NCBI RefSeq assembly: GCF_002379085.1 | Contig: NZ_NBZW01000016.1 | Location: 36,686-100,685, forward strand | Origin: Polaromonas sp. AET17H-212 | GTDB taxonomy: Bacteria; Pseudomonadota; Gammaproteobacteria; Burkholderiales; Burkholderiaceae_C | Reading direction: 5' to 3' | Length of the DNA: 64,000 nt | In this document: positions 33,892 through 42,430 of the stretch, in pieces | How positions within the stretch are numbered: position 1 is the stretch's first letter | How the letters are laid out: each line of letters starts with the position of its first letter | The notes under the pieces: generated by a model | What the model saw: only the letters and a program-made list of their open reading frames with translations | Told to the model about the DNA's origin: nothing | Database searches by the model: none | Program-made: the position numbers and the translations under genes

Positions 33892-33949
33892 TAAGCTGTC
33901 GCAGCGGCCGGGGAGTACAGTCAGCGCTCCATCCTGAAAACGAAAATCC

Positions 33950-34339
33950 GTGCCCACCGCAGCCATTGAAATACGCCGAAAATATTCGCCCGAAGAAGAA
34001 ACCGCCCTGATGGCAGCCATACAGACCGCGATGACGGCCACGCTGAAGGTTCCGCACTGGACGACATCCATCCGGCTTTTTGTCCATGAGCCGCACCGCT
34101 TCAGCGGGCCGCCCGACAAGGGCGACCGCTATACCCTGGTGACGATGGACTGTTTTGTCGGCCGCTCCCGCGAAACCAAGCGGGCGCTGTACCAGGCCAT
34201 CGTGCAGAACCTCGGCCTGTGCGGCATTCCCGCCGACCACCTGAAGGTGCTGCTGCGGGAAGCCCCGCGCGAGAACTGGGCCATCCGCGGCGGCCTGCCG
34301 GCCTCCGAAGTGGAACTGGAATACGACGTCGAAATCTAG
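33950..34339 (+). CDS. Tautomerase-superfamily protein
   Basis: A 129-residue protein starting MPTAAIEIRRKYSPEEETAL, with the N-terminal proline (after Met removal) that is the catalytic base of 4-oxalocrotonate tautomerase/MIF-fold enzymes. TTSIRLFVHEPHRF and DCFVGRSRETKRALYQAIV fit the repeated beta-alpha-beta halves. The start is GTG 33950. Its physiological substrate is unknown. Its TAG stop lies within a 17-base perfect inverted repeat shared with the convergent hydrolase gene. Confidence 0.78.
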   Translation: MPTAAIEIRRKYSPEEETALMAAIQTAMTATLKVPHWTTSIRLFVHEPHRFSGPPDKGDRYTLVTMDCFVGRSRETKRALYQAIVQNLGLCGIPADHLKVLLREAPRENWAIRGGLPASEVELEYDVEI

Positions 34340-34392
34340 GAGCCTGGGCGGCCGCTTTTCGCTTCGACGCCTTCTGCCGCCCAGGCTCCTAG
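34336..34392. terminator. Symmetric inverted repeat ending two convergent genes
   Basis: CTAGGAGCCTGGGCGGC (34336-34352) is perfectly complementary to 34376-34392. The TAG stop codons of both convergent genes (34337-34339 plus, 34389-34391 minus) sit inside the arms, so both coding sequences end in the same hairpin. There is no long T-run; it probably acts as a bidirectional terminator or 3' stabiliser. Confidence 0.75.
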
Positions 34393-35261
34393 GGCCTGGC
34401 CGTCGCCGAGAGCAACGCCAGCGCCAGCTGGTGCAGTCGGTGGTCCGTGTCCACCAGCGCCTCCAGCACACTGAAGTGGTTCCTGCCCAGCAGGGCTTCG
34501 CGCACCGGCACCACCTGCTTGCCCCAAGCCTGCTCGATCAGCGCGTTGTGGCGCAAGAATTCCTCACTTTCGTCGGCGCCCGCCACGGTGTAAAGCATGC
34601 CGTTTTCTGGCACCGGCAGCCAGGCCGGGCTGACTTGGGCCACCTGGGCTGGCGTCAGCCGCAGCGAGTCCTTCAGGAAGGGCGTGTGCATGACGGATTC
34701 GAGTTCGTACAGGCCTGAAATCGACAGCGCGTTTTTGACGAGGTCCTTCGGCAAATCCTTCGCGTAAGCAGGCCACAGGCAGGCCAGCAGCATGGCCGCC
34801 AGATGGCCGCCGGCCGAATGGCCCACGACCGTGATGCGCTTCGGGTCACCGCCAAAACGCTCTGCGTTGCGGTAAACCCAGGCCAGGGCCTTCACCATTT
34901 GCAGCGTGATCTCGGGAATGGTCACCGCCGGGCACAGGTCGTAGTTGGGAATCACCACGCAGGCGCCCGCCGCCGTGAACGCCGGCGCCACAAACGAGTG
35001 CTCCGATTTGTCGAGCGAGCGCCAGTAGCCGCCATGCACAAACACCACCACCGGCGCGCCGCCCGGTGTGGGCCGGGCCGCAGGAAACACATCGAGTTTC
35101 TCGCCGGGGCTGGCGCCGTAAGTGATGTCCAGCGTGTTCGGCTGGCTGCTGCGCGCCTGCGCCGACGTCTGGGCCCAGCGGCTGAAATGCGCCGCGTGTT
35201 CGGGCACCAGGGCGCGGTTGTTGTACATGCGGTCCAGCCAGGCGGGATCGGGTCGGGTCAT
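34389..35261 (-). CDS. Alpha/beta hydrolase, arylformamidase (kynurenine formamidase)-like
   Basis: A 290-residue esterase-fold protein: oxyanion motif VVVFVHGGYWRSLDKSEHSF, nucleophile elbow VVGHSAGGHLAAMLL, acid near AGADESEEF and His in LGRNHFSVLEALVD. HGGYW and the elbow resemble the KynB-like/BD-FAE group, which hydrolyses N-formylkynurenine. No kynureninase or tryptophan dioxygenase gene is nearby, so the substrate stays open. Cytosolic, no signal peptide. Confidence 0.82.
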   Translation of the reverse strand: MTRPDPAWLDRMYNNRALVPEHAAHFSRWAQTSAQARSSQPNTLDITYGASPGEKLDVFPAARPTPGGAPVVVFVHGGYWRSLDKSEHSFVAPAFTAAGACVVIPNYDLCPAVTIPEITLQMVKALAWVYRNAERFGGDPKRITVVGHSAGGHLAAMLLACLWPAYAKDLPKDLVKNALSISGLYELESVMHTPFLKDSLRLTPAQVAQVSPAWLPVPENGMLYTVAGADESEEFLRHNALIEQAWGKQVVPVREALLGRNHFSVLEALVDTDHRLHQLALALLSATARP

Positions 35262-35377
35262 GGGGGCTCCTGAAGAGTCGGTAGATTGTGCTCAAACGCC
35301 CGTCATCTTGGCACAGTCGGACGCACCCGCCAGGCCTTCGGGTAAACCCGCTTCAGCCTGATCGTCGATTACCGTAT

Positions 35378-35389
35378 TCTGTATACAGA
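35378..35389. promoter_or_regulatory. Probable operator of the GntR-family regulator
   Basis: TCTGTATACAGA is a perfect 12-base palindrome nine bases before the regulator's ATG. TGTATACA-type cores are typical of FadR/VanR-group GntR proteins. The position suggests autorepression of the regulator-dioxygenase-dehydrogenase cluster. Confidence 0.7.
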
Positions 35390-35398
35390 GTTTATTCC

Positions 35399-36091
35399 AT
35401 GGCACCCCAACTCATCAAAATCGAATCCAGCCCGGATCTGGTGGACCAGGTCTACCGAAGCCTGCTCGACGCGATCAGCGAGGGCTCGCTGGCGCCGGGC
35501 GCCCGCATCACGCAGGAGGACATCGCCGAGCAGTTGGCGGTATCGCGCCAGCCGGTGCTGCAGGCCTTGCGGCTGCTGAAAAAAGACGGCTTTGTGCTCG
35601 ACGCCCCCGGCCGCGGCGTGCTGGTCGCGCCGCTGGACGTGGGCTGGCTCATGCAGGTGTACCAGGTTCGCAGCGCGCTTGATGCCCTGGCCGCCCGGCT
35701 GGCCGCCCGCGCCCGTTTCCAGATCGCTCCGGCACTGATCAGCCAGGGGCGCGCCGCCGCACGCAGCCATGATGTCAAGGCCATGATGGCCGCCGACGCC
35801 GAATTTCACGGCGCGATTTATGCGGCCTCCGGCAACCCGCTGATCGCCCAGAGCGCGCAACTGCACTGGCACCATATCCGCCGCGCCATGGGCGCCGTGC
35901 TGCAGGTGTCCACCATGCGCGAATCGATCTGGGACGAACACGAAGCCATCGCCCAGGCCATAGGCGCCGGCGATGAGGCCACCGCCGAAAACCTGATCCG
36001 CCAGCATGGTGAGGACGCCAGTCACAACCTCTCCAGCCTGCTGTCCAGCGCCCTGCACCCGACGCCCCCGTCCACCGCCCTGCCCGCCTGA
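35399..36091 (+). CDS. GntR-family (FadR/FCD) regulator
   Basis: A 230-residue regulator with an N-terminal winged helix (VDQVYRSLLDAISEGSLAPG, TQEDIAEQLAVSRQPVLQAL) and an all-helical FCD effector domain (DALAARLAARAR, ADAEFHGAIYAASGNPLI, WDEHEAIAQAI) with the usual metal-binding Asp/His set. Start ATG 35399. It leads the plus-strand cluster of dioxygenase, SAF-domain dehydrogenase and beta-hydroxyacid dehydrogenase and probably senses their substrate. Confidence 0.92.
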   Translation: MAPQLIKIESSPDLVDQVYRSLLDAISEGSLAPGARITQEDIAEQLAVSRQPVLQALRLLKKDGFVLDAPGRGVLVAPLDVGWLMQVYQVRSALDALAARLAARARFQIAPALISQGRAAARSHDVKAMMAADAEFHGAIYAASGNPLIAQSAQLHWHHIRRAMGAVLQVSTMRESIWDEHEAIAQAIGAGDEATAENLIRQHGEDASHNLSSLLSSALHPTPPSTALPA

Positions 36092-36127
36092 AAACCACCG
36101 CCCCGAAAACCACCCACGGAGACACCC

Positions 36128-37009
36128 ATGAACCTGACTGCTGAACAACTCGCCCAATTCGACCGCGACGGTTACCTGTTTTTCCCCGGCCTGTTCACGC
36201 CGGAGGAAACCCAGGCGCTCAACGACGCCGTGCCCGAGCTCTACAGCCGGCGCGAGGACTACAACGTGCGCGAAAAAGGCAAGGATGCCGTGCGCACCAA
36301 CTTCGCCGCGCACATGTACAGCGAGCCTTTTGCCAAGCTCGGCCGGCACCCGCGCATGATCGGGCCGGTGGAAGACCTGCTCGGCGAAAAACTCTACATG
36401 CACCAGTTCAAGATCAACGGCAAGATGGCCTTTGAAGGCGATGTCTGGCAGTGGCACCAGGACTACGGCACCTGGCTCAACGATGACATGATGCCGACCG
36501 AGCGCGCGATGAACGTGGCGATTTTTCTCGACGACGTGACCGAACACAACGGCCCGCTGATGTTCATCCCCGGCAGCCACAAAAAAGGCGTGGTCGATGC
36601 CAAACACGACCTGACCACCACCAGCTACCCGCTGTGGACGGTGGACAACGACCTGATCCGCCAGCTGGTGCAGCGCGCCGGCGGCAAACAAGGCGGCATC
36701 GTCAGCCCCAAGGGCCCGGCCGGCTCCATGATTTTGTTCCACTCCTGCCTGGTCCATGCCTCGGGCAGCAACCTCTCGCCCTTCAACCGGGTCAGTGTCT
36801 ACCTGAGCCTGTGCGCGGTCAGCAACCACATCCGCCGCCACAAGCGCCCCGAATACATCGCGCATCGCGACTTCACGCCGATCGAATGCCTGCCGGACGA
36901 CTGCCTGCTGAAGGACTACCCGGTGGACCTGCCGTGGAAAGACGGCGTGCCGGCGACGGCGCTGCAAACCTCGATGGAAGAAATTTCGCCCGCGCGCAAA
37001 GTCGCCTGA
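36128..37009 (+). CDS. Phytanoyl-CoA dioxygenase-family Fe(II)/2-oxoglutarate oxygenase
   Basis: A 293-residue oxygenase with the iron facial triad H110-x-D112 (WQWHQDYG) and H210 (FHSCLVHASGSN), and FIPGSHKKGV typical of the PhyH fold. The strongest resemblance by eye is to the ectoine/proline hydroxylase branch (GYLFFPGLFTPEE at the N-terminus). It would hydroxylate a small polar substrate using 2-oxoglutarate and O2. It lies 36 bases after the regulator gene. Substrate unknown; no ectoine genes are present. Confidence 0.87.
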   Translation: MNLTAEQLAQFDRDGYLFFPGLFTPEETQALNDAVPELYSRREDYNVREKGKDAVRTNFAAHMYSEPFAKLGRHPRMIGPVEDLLGEKLYMHQFKINGKMAFEGDVWQWHQDYGTWLNDDMMPTERAMNVAIFLDDVTEHNGPLMFIPGSHKKGVVDAKHDLTTTSYPLWTVDNDLIRQLVQRAGGKQGGIVSPKGPAGSMILFHSCLVHASGSNLSPFNRVSVYLSLCAVSNHIRRHKRPEYIAHRDFTPIECLPDDCLLKDYPVDLPWKDGVPATALQTSMEEISPARKVA

Positions 37010-37028
37010 GCTTGTTCACCCGGTCGCC

Positions 37029-37082
37029 CTGAGCTTGTCGAAGGGTCTTCTCAACACCCGGACTGGGCTTCGACAAGCTCAG
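37029..37082. repeat. Palindromic intergenic repeat (CTGAGCTTGTCGAAG type)
   Basis: CTGAGCTTGTCGAAG (37029-37043) and its exact complement CTTCGACAAGCTCAG (37068-37082) form a 15-base stem in the 90-base gap between the dioxygenase and SAF-dehydrogenase genes. This sequence is a widespread proteobacterial extragenic palindrome. It could trim or terminate the upstream message and so separate levels within the cluster. Confidence 0.8.
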
Positions 37083-37099
37083 CCCGAACGGATATTTCA

Positions 37100-38458
37100 A
37101 TGAACCTCTATACCAAACTCCAGCAACGCGCGGCAGACAACAAGCCCATCCGCATCGGCCTCATAGGCGCCGGCAAGTTCGGCTCCATGTACCTCGCGCA
37201 GATCCCGAAAACGCCAGGTGTGCACCTCGTGGCGATCGCCGACCTGTCGCCCGACGCCGCCCGCACCAACCTTGCGCGTGTAGGGTGGAATCCGGCCCTG
37301 ACCCAGGCCTCTTCTGCGCAGGAAGCTATCAAAACAGGAGCGACCTGGATCACCGACGACTGGAACGCGGTGGTCACGCATCCGCAGATCGACATCATCG
37401 TGGAGTGCACCGGCAACCCGGTTGCCGCCGTGGAGCATTGCCTGCAGGCGTTTGCGCACGGCAAACATGTGGTCAACGTCACAGTCGAGGCCGACGCCTT
37501 CTGCGGGCCGTTGCTGGCGCGCAAGGCGGCGCAAGCTGGCGTTGTGTATTCGCTGGCGTTCGGCGACCAGCCGGCCCTGATCTGCGATCTGGTGGACTGG
37601 GCGCGCACCTGCGGTTTTCCCGTCGTGGCGGCAGGTCGCGGCCACAAGTGGCTGCCGCATTTTTCCGAATCGACACCCGACACGGTCTGGGGCAACTACG
37701 GCCTCACGCCTGAGCAGGCCGCACGGGGCGGGCTCAACCCCAAGATGTTCAACAGCTTCCTCGACGGCTCCAAACCTTCGATCGAATCGACCGCCGTGGC
37801 CAATGCCACCGGCCTGACGGTGCCTAGCAACGGCCTGCTCTATCCGCCCGCCAGCGTCGAGGACATTCCCTTTGTTACCCGTCCGATTTCCGAAGGCGGC
37901 GTGCTCGAGCGCAAGGGCATGGTGGAGGTGATCTCCTCGCTGGAAGCCAACGGCCGCAAGATTCCCTACGACATCCGCATGGGCGTCTGGGTCACGGTCG
38001 AAGCCGAAACCGACTACATCAAAAACTGCTTTGAAGAGTACAACGCGCACACCGATCCGAGCGGGCGCTACTTCACGCTGTACAAGCGCTGGCACCTGAT
38101 CGGCCTGGAAGTCGGCGTGTCGGTGGCCAGCGTCGCGTTGCGCGGCGAACCCACCGGCGTCGCCACCTGCTGGAACGCCGACGTGGTGGCCACCGCCAAA
38201 CGCGATCTGAAGCCCGGCGACATGCTCGACGGCGAAGGCGGCTACACCGTCTGGGGCAAGCTGCTGCCGGCCGACACCTCGGTGAAGATGGGTGGCCTGC
38301 CGCTGGGCCTGGCGCACAACGTCAAGGTCGTACGCGCCGTCAAGAAGGGCCAGAGCCTGAGCTGGGCCGACGTGGCCATGGACACCTCCACCCCGGCGTA
38401 CAAGGTGCGGAGCGAGATGGAAACCATGTTCACGCCAGCCATGAAGAAAGCTGCCTGA
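37100..38458 (+). CDS. Homoserine dehydrogenase-like NAD(P) oxidoreductase with C-terminal SAF domain
   Basis: A 452-residue protein. Residues about 17-150 are a Rossmann domain (IRIGLIGAGKFGSMYLAQIP, IDIIVECTGNPVAAVEHCL). The middle has VNVTVEADAFCGPLLARKA and GRGHKWLPHFSEST, and the C-terminus is a SAF domain (AKRDLKPGDMLDGEGGYTVW, PLGLAHNVKVVRAVKKGQSL). Such fusions are often called FlgA-like or homoserine dehydrogenase-like and occur in sugar-acid or polyol catabolic clusters; the reaction is not established for this one. A partial family A repeat (37321-37342) encodes QEAIKTGA. Confidence 0.8.
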   Translation: MNLYTKLQQRAADNKPIRIGLIGAGKFGSMYLAQIPKTPGVHLVAIADLSPDAARTNLARVGWNPALTQASSAQEAIKTGATWITDDWNAVVTHPQIDIIVECTGNPVAAVEHCLQAFAHGKHVVNVTVEADAFCGPLLARKAAQAGVVYSLAFGDQPALICDLVDWARTCGFPVVAAGRGHKWLPHFSESTPDTVWGNYGLTPEQAARGGLNPKMFNSFLDGSKPSIESTAVANATGLTVPSNGLLYPPASVEDIPFVTRPISEGGVLERKGMVEVISSLEANGRKIPYDIRMGVWVTVEAETDYIKNCFEEYNAHTDPSGRYFTLYKRWHLIGLEVGVSVASVALRGEPTGVATCWNADVVATAKRDLKPGDMLDGEGGYTVWGKLLPADTSVKMGGLPLGLAHNVKVVRAVKKGQSLSWADVAMDTSTPAYKVRSEMETMFTPAMKKAA

Positions 38459-38517
38459 CAGGCTTTTTTCTGTCGTGTGCCGCATGATGGTGGCCACCCC
38501 ACAGCCCGGACCATGCC

Positions 38518-39414
38518 ATGAGCACCAGCAGCAACACAGTCACCCCCCGCATCGCCTTTCTGGGCACCGGCAGCATGGGCCTGCCCATGGCCAAGCGCCT
38601 GTGTGAGGCCGGCCATGCCCTGCAGGTGTGGAACCGCACGCCGACCAAGGCCGCTTCACTGACGGCGCTGGGCGCGACCGTTCATGCCCAGGCGAGCGCA
38701 GCGGTTTCAGGGGCCGACATCGTGGTCGGCATGCTGGAAAACGGCGCCGTGGTGGAAGACGTGCTGTTCGCGCACGGAGTCGCTGCAGCGATGAAGCCGG
38801 GCGCCCTGTTCATCGACATGGCCTCGATCAAGCCGCGCGAGGCGCGCGACCATGCCGCACGCCTGGGCGCGCTCGGTGTGGCCCACCTCGATGCGCCAGT
38901 CTCCGGCGGCACGGGCGGCGCCGAAAGCGGCACGCTGGTGATCATGGTGGGCGGCAAGGCGGCGGATTTTGAGCGTGCCCTGCCGGTGCTCCAGGTCTTC
39001 GGGCGCGCCACCCATGTGGGGTCGCATGGCGCAGGCCAGTTGACCAAGCTGGCCAACCAGATGATTGTCGGCATCACGATAGGCGCCGTGGCCGAGGCGC
39101 TGCTGTTTGCCACCAAGGGCGGCGCCGACATGGCCAAGGTCAAGGAAGCCATCACCGGCGGTTTTGCCGACAGCCGCATCCTGCAGGTGCACGGCCAGCG
39201 CATGGTCGAGCGCGACTTCACCTCCCGCGCCCGCCTCGCCATCCAGCTCAAGGACATGCGCAATGCGCTGGCCACCGCGGAGGAAATCGGCTTCGAGGCG
39301 CCAGTCACCAAGCTGTTCGAGCAACTCTACGCCGACGGCATCAGCCACGGCCTCGGCGAGCTCGACCATTCGGGCCTGTTTGTCGAGCTGGCGAGCCGCA
39401 ACGGCATGAGCTGA
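38518..39414 (+). CDS. Beta-hydroxyacid dehydrogenase (3-hydroxyisobutyrate dehydrogenase family)
   Basis: A 298-residue NAD(P)-dependent dehydrogenase: FLGTGSMGLPMAKRLCEAGH binds the cofactor, DAPVSGGTGGAESGTLVIM is the substrate loop, and the catalytic lysine lies in GAGQLTKLANQM. Relatives oxidise 3-hydroxyisobutyrate, tartronate semialdehyde, 4-hydroxybutyrate or L-threonate-type acids. It lies 59 bases after the SAF-domain enzyme and ends the cluster at a strong terminator. Its likely task is to oxidise a hydroxyacid produced by the upstream enzymes; the substrate is unknown. Confidence 0.88.
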   Translation: MSTSSNTVTPRIAFLGTGSMGLPMAKRLCEAGHALQVWNRTPTKAASLTALGATVHAQASAAVSGADIVVGMLENGAVVEDVLFAHGVAAAMKPGALFIDMASIKPREARDHAARLGALGVAHLDAPVSGGTGGAESGTLVIMVGGKAADFERALPVLQVFGRATHVGSHGAGQLTKLANQMIVGITIGAVAEALLFATKGGADMAKVKEAITGGFADSRILQVHGQRMVERDFTSRARLAIQLKDMRNALATAEEIGFEAPVTKLFEQLYADGISHGLGELDHSGLFVELASRNGMS

Positions 39415-39434
39415 AGCCTCAAGCGGACGCCCAT

Positions 39435-39464
39435 AAAAAAAGGCCCGCAGAGCGGGCCTTTTTT
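39435..39464. terminator. Bidirectional rho-independent terminator
   Basis: AAAAAAA-GGCCCGC-aga-GCGGGCC-TTTTTT, with A and T runs on both sides, lies between the convergent hydroxyacid dehydrogenase and DEAD-box helicase genes and suits both strands. Confidence 0.92.
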
Positions 39465-39480
39465 GTTGTCAGCGCAAAAA

Positions 39481-41442
39481 TCAACGTGCAGGGCGTGCCG
39501 GACGCTTCTGGGCGTCACGCGGAACAAACACCTTGCCGGCAGGTTTGGCAAACGCCGGTTTGCGGTCAGAGAAATCGCCGCGCGGGGCCGATGCAAAACC
39601 TTCCGGACGGCCACCAAAACTGCGCTCGCCGCCACGCTCGTCGCGCTGGGCAAAACCGCCGTTGTTGTTGTTGCCGAAGCCGCGGTCATCACGACGCGGG
39701 CCGCGGTTGTCACGGTCGTTGAAGGCGCCGCCACCAGCTGGTGCCTGGAAAGGCGCACGCTCATTGCGGTTGTTGGAGAAACCGCCGCGGTCACCGCCAC
39801 GGTCGTCACGGTTGCCGCCAAAACCGCCACGGTCGGCGCCGAAGGCAGGCTTCTTGCCGGCGTAGCCGCCGCCAGCACCGCCACCGAAACCACCCGAAGG
39901 GGCACGGTCGTTGCCGAAACGGCCGCCACCGCCGCCGCCGAAGCTGCGCGGACCACCGCGGTCATTGCGGTCACCACCGAAATTGCCGCGCGGGCGATCC
40001 GAGGTCGGTGCAAAACGCTGCTGTGGCTCCAGACCGGCGATCACGCTGGGCTTGAGGTTCTGCTGGGTGTAGTGCTCGATGTCCTGGATCTTGCGGCGGT
40101 CGCGGAACTCGGCAATCGTGATTGCCTGGCCTTCGCGGCCGGCACGGCCGGTACGGCCAATGCGGTGCACATAATCTTCGGCTTTCATCGGCAGGCCGTA
40201 GTTGATCACGTGGGTGATGGTCGGAACATCCAGACCACGGGCAGCGACGTCGGTCGCGACCAGGATCTGCACGCGGCCATCACGGAACGCCATCAGGCGG
40301 CGGTTGCGCAGGCCTTGGCCCAGGGCGCCATGCAGCGCCACGGCGCTGAAGCCCTCTTGCACCAGATCGTTGGCCAGACCGTCACACTCGACCTGCGTGC
40401 AGGCAAACACGATGGCCTGGTTGATGGTGGTGTCGCGCAGCCAGTGATCCAGCAGCTTGCGCTTGTGGGTCATGTTGTCGGCCCACAGCAGCGACTGCGT
40501 GATGGACGCATGTTTTTCGTGCGGCGAGTCGATCTCGACACGCTGCGGCTGACGCATCACACGCGTGGCCAGCTGCATGATGCGCGGCGCAAAGGTGGCG
40601 CTGAACATCATGGTCTGCTTGCGCTCGATGGTGAGCTGGTTGACTTCGGTCAGGTCGTCGGCAAAGCCGAGGTCCAGCATGCGGTCGGCTTCGTCGACCA
40701 CGAGGAATTGCACCTGGTCGAGCTTGATCTGCATGCTGCGCTGCAGGTCCAGCAGACGGCCGGGCGTGGCGACCACGAGGTCGGCGTTTTGCAGCTTGGC
40801 AATCTGCAACTGGTAAGGAATGCCGCCAACAACGTTGGCAATACGCAGGCCGCGGCAATGGCGCACCAGGTCGATCGCGTCGGCGCAGACCTGCTGGGCC
40901 AGCTCGCGGGTCGGGCACAAAATCAGCGCGCCGGGGGTGGCTGCCTTGAAGTTGCGCATGTTGGTCGGGTCCTTGCGCTTGGGCTTTTTCAGCGGGGCTT
41001 CGCCGCGGGCAACCGCCTCGGCGCTCAGGCGTTCAAACTCGGCGCGTTCGTTGCGCTCGGCCTCTTCCTGCTGCTTGAGCAGGGTGTGCAGCACGGGCAA
41101 CAGGAAAGCGGCGGTCTTGCCGCTGCCGGTCTGGCTGGACACCAGCAGATCGGTGAATTTGGCCTTGGGGTCGTTTTTGGCTTCCTGGTCCAGCGCCTGC
41201 ATGGCTTTGGGGATGGTCGCCATCTGTACGGCGGTCGGCTGGGTGAAACCCATGTCGGCCACGGCTTGCAGCAGTTCCTTGGCCAGGCCCAGCTTCACGA
41301 AGCCGTTCGGCTCCGCGACGACGGCGTCCAGCGACGTTTCTGCTGCGACAGGCGCGTCAGAAAAATCCGGAATCACGTGGATATCGGTATCGGTGTTTGC
41401 TTCGGCCAGAAAGTCGCCGCGAGCTTCAAAAGAATCAGTCAT
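39481..41442 (-). CDS. DEAD-box RNA helicase with RGG-rich tail
   Basis: A 653-residue RhlE/SrmB-like helicase. Motifs: GFTQPTAVQMATIP (Q), SSQTGSGKTAAF (I), PTRELAQQV (Ia), TPGRLLDL (Ib), VVDEADRMLD (II), FSATFAP (III), ATDVAARGLDVP (V) and HRIGRTGRAGREG (VI). A charged insertion of about 50 residues (KQQEEAERNERAEFERLSAE...) separates motifs I and Ia. From about residue 470 the tail is Gly/Arg/Asp/Asn-rich with repeated RGG, GGF and DRG units, a flexible RNA-binding region. Such helicases aid ribosome assembly and RNA decay at low temperature. About 390 bases without a gene precede it. Confidence 0.93.
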   Translation of the reverse strand: MTDSFEARGDFLAEANTDTDIHVIPDFSDAPVAAETSLDAVVAEPNGFVKLGLAKELLQAVADMGFTQPTAVQMATIPKAMQALDQEAKNDPKAKFTDLLVSSQTGSGKTAAFLLPVLHTLLKQQEEAERNERAEFERLSAEAVARGEAPLKKPKRKDPTNMRNFKAATPGALILCPTRELAQQVCADAIDLVRHCRGLRIANVVGGIPYQLQIAKLQNADLVVATPGRLLDLQRSMQIKLDQVQFLVVDEADRMLDLGFADDLTEVNQLTIERKQTMMFSATFAPRIMQLATRVMRQPQRVEIDSPHEKHASITQSLLWADNMTHKRKLLDHWLRDTTINQAIVFACTQVECDGLANDLVQEGFSAVALHGALGQGLRNRRLMAFRDGRVQILVATDVAARGLDVPTITHVINYGLPMKAEDYVHRIGRTGRAGREGQAITIAEFRDRRKIQDIEHYTQQNLKPSVIAGLEPQQRFAPTSDRPRGNFGGDRNDRGGPRSFGGGGGGRFGNDRAPSGGFGGGAGGGYAGKKPAFGADRGGFGGNRDDRGGDRGGFSNNRNERAPFQAPAGGGAFNDRDNRGPRRDDRGFGNNNNGGFAQRDERGGERSFGGRPEGFASAPRGDFSDRKPAFAKPAGKVFVPRDAQKRPARPAR

Positions 41443-41832
41443 GTTTTTTCTCACAAATCACTTGCGCGCTGCTCCACTTGTGGTTTGAGCAGGCGAACAA
41501 GAAACGACCACCTGCCGCGTTGCGGAAGGCTTCGTTTGTGGTTAATAAAACATCAACCATCAAACGAATATTTCGGTTCGGGCGACTTCCGGAAAAACCG
41601 GTGCCTGAAGCGATGGCTCTGTTGGTAGAGCCCAAAAGTGTGAGGTAGATGTACAAATGCGGTGCACCCCGTGCATCCGTCAAGCCGTTGATTATGGCAT
41701 GGTTTACGGGTTTACACCAGTCCCCCGTCGCCGAAAGACCCTCAACCCTGCTGGCGCCCGCCGCGAACAACCGCTTGTTGCTCTCTTTTCAATAGCTGCC
41801 AGCGCCCGATCAGCAAGGGCCACAAGCCAGAA
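41443..41832. other. 390-base region between orn and the helicase gene
   Basis: No convincing gene. It must hold the helicase promoter and possibly a long 5' leader on the minus strand, as is common for cold-induced helicases, with small hairpins such as GCTC-tgttggta-GAGC near 41614. Its orn-proximal end (41776-41822) has a family A repeat: on the minus strand GGCCCTTGCTGATCGGGCGC, then TGGCAGCTATTGAAAAG. Confidence 0.5.
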
Positions 41833-42396
41833 TCACTTCAGGAAGTGAGTCCGGTAATGCTCCAGCTCGTCGATCGATTCATGCACATCGGCCAGCGCCG
41901 TGTGGCTTTGATGCTTCTTGAACGCGCTATACACCTCGGGCCGCCAGCGTTTGGCCAGCTCCTTGAAGGTGCTGACATCGACATTGCGGTAGTGAAAAAA
42001 CGCCTCGAGTTTGGGCATGTACTTGACCAGGAAACGCCGGTCCTGGCTGATGGTGTTGCCGCACATCGGCGAGGTGCCCTTGGGCAGGTACTGCGCCAGG
42101 AAGGCCAGCAGCTGCTTTTCGGCATCGGCTTCCGTCACGATGCTGGCCTTGACCTTGTCGATCAGGCCGCTGCGGCCGTGTGTGCCCTTGTTCCAGTTGT
42201 CCATCTGCCCGAGCAGTTCGTCGGACTGCTTGATCACCAGCACCGGGCCCTCAATGCGCGGCGTCAGTTGCGGGCCGGTGACCACCACGGCGATTTCGAT
42301 CAGCCGCTCCTTTTCCGGGTCGAGACCGGTCATTTCGCAGTCGATCCAGATCAGGTTCAGATCTGATTTTTTCAGCAGGGTTTCGTTTTCAGCCAT
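41833..42396 (-). CDS. orn: Oligoribonuclease
   Basis: A 187-residue DEDDh exonuclease that degrades 2-5-mer RNAs and pGpG. Acidic residues appear in [12 protein letters not shown], then [10 protein letters not shown], and [18 protein letters not shown]. The length is standard. It is divergent from the M48 peptidase gene across 34 bases. Confidence 0.96.
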   Translation of the reverse strand: MAENETLLKKSDLNLIWIDCEMTGLDPEKERLIEIAVVVTGPQLTPRIEGPVLVIKQSDELLGQMDNWNKGTHGRSGLIDKVKASIVTEADAEKQLLAFLAQYLPKGTSPMCGNTISQDRRFLVKYMPKLEAFFHYRNVDVSTFKELAKRWRPEVYSAFKKHQSHTALADVHESIDELEHYRTHFLK

Positions 42397-42430
42397 CTTG
42401 CGATTCTCGCTGATCGCCTAAACTTCCCCC

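Noticed and set aside
33640..33894. An 84-codon frame within the MITE-like element
   Set aside because: It has no transposase motif and runs into the terminal inverted repeat; it is most likely non-coding.
39463..41628. A 721-codon open frame antisense to the DEAD-box helicase
   Set aside because: Composition (Thr/Ala/Val repeats) mirrors the RGG tail read backwards; the sense helicase is complete.
41610..41632. Possible tRNA fragment (GGCTCTGTTGGTAGAGCCC)
   Set aside because: Only a short stem-loop resembling a D arm is present; there is no anticodon arm, T arm or CCA end.
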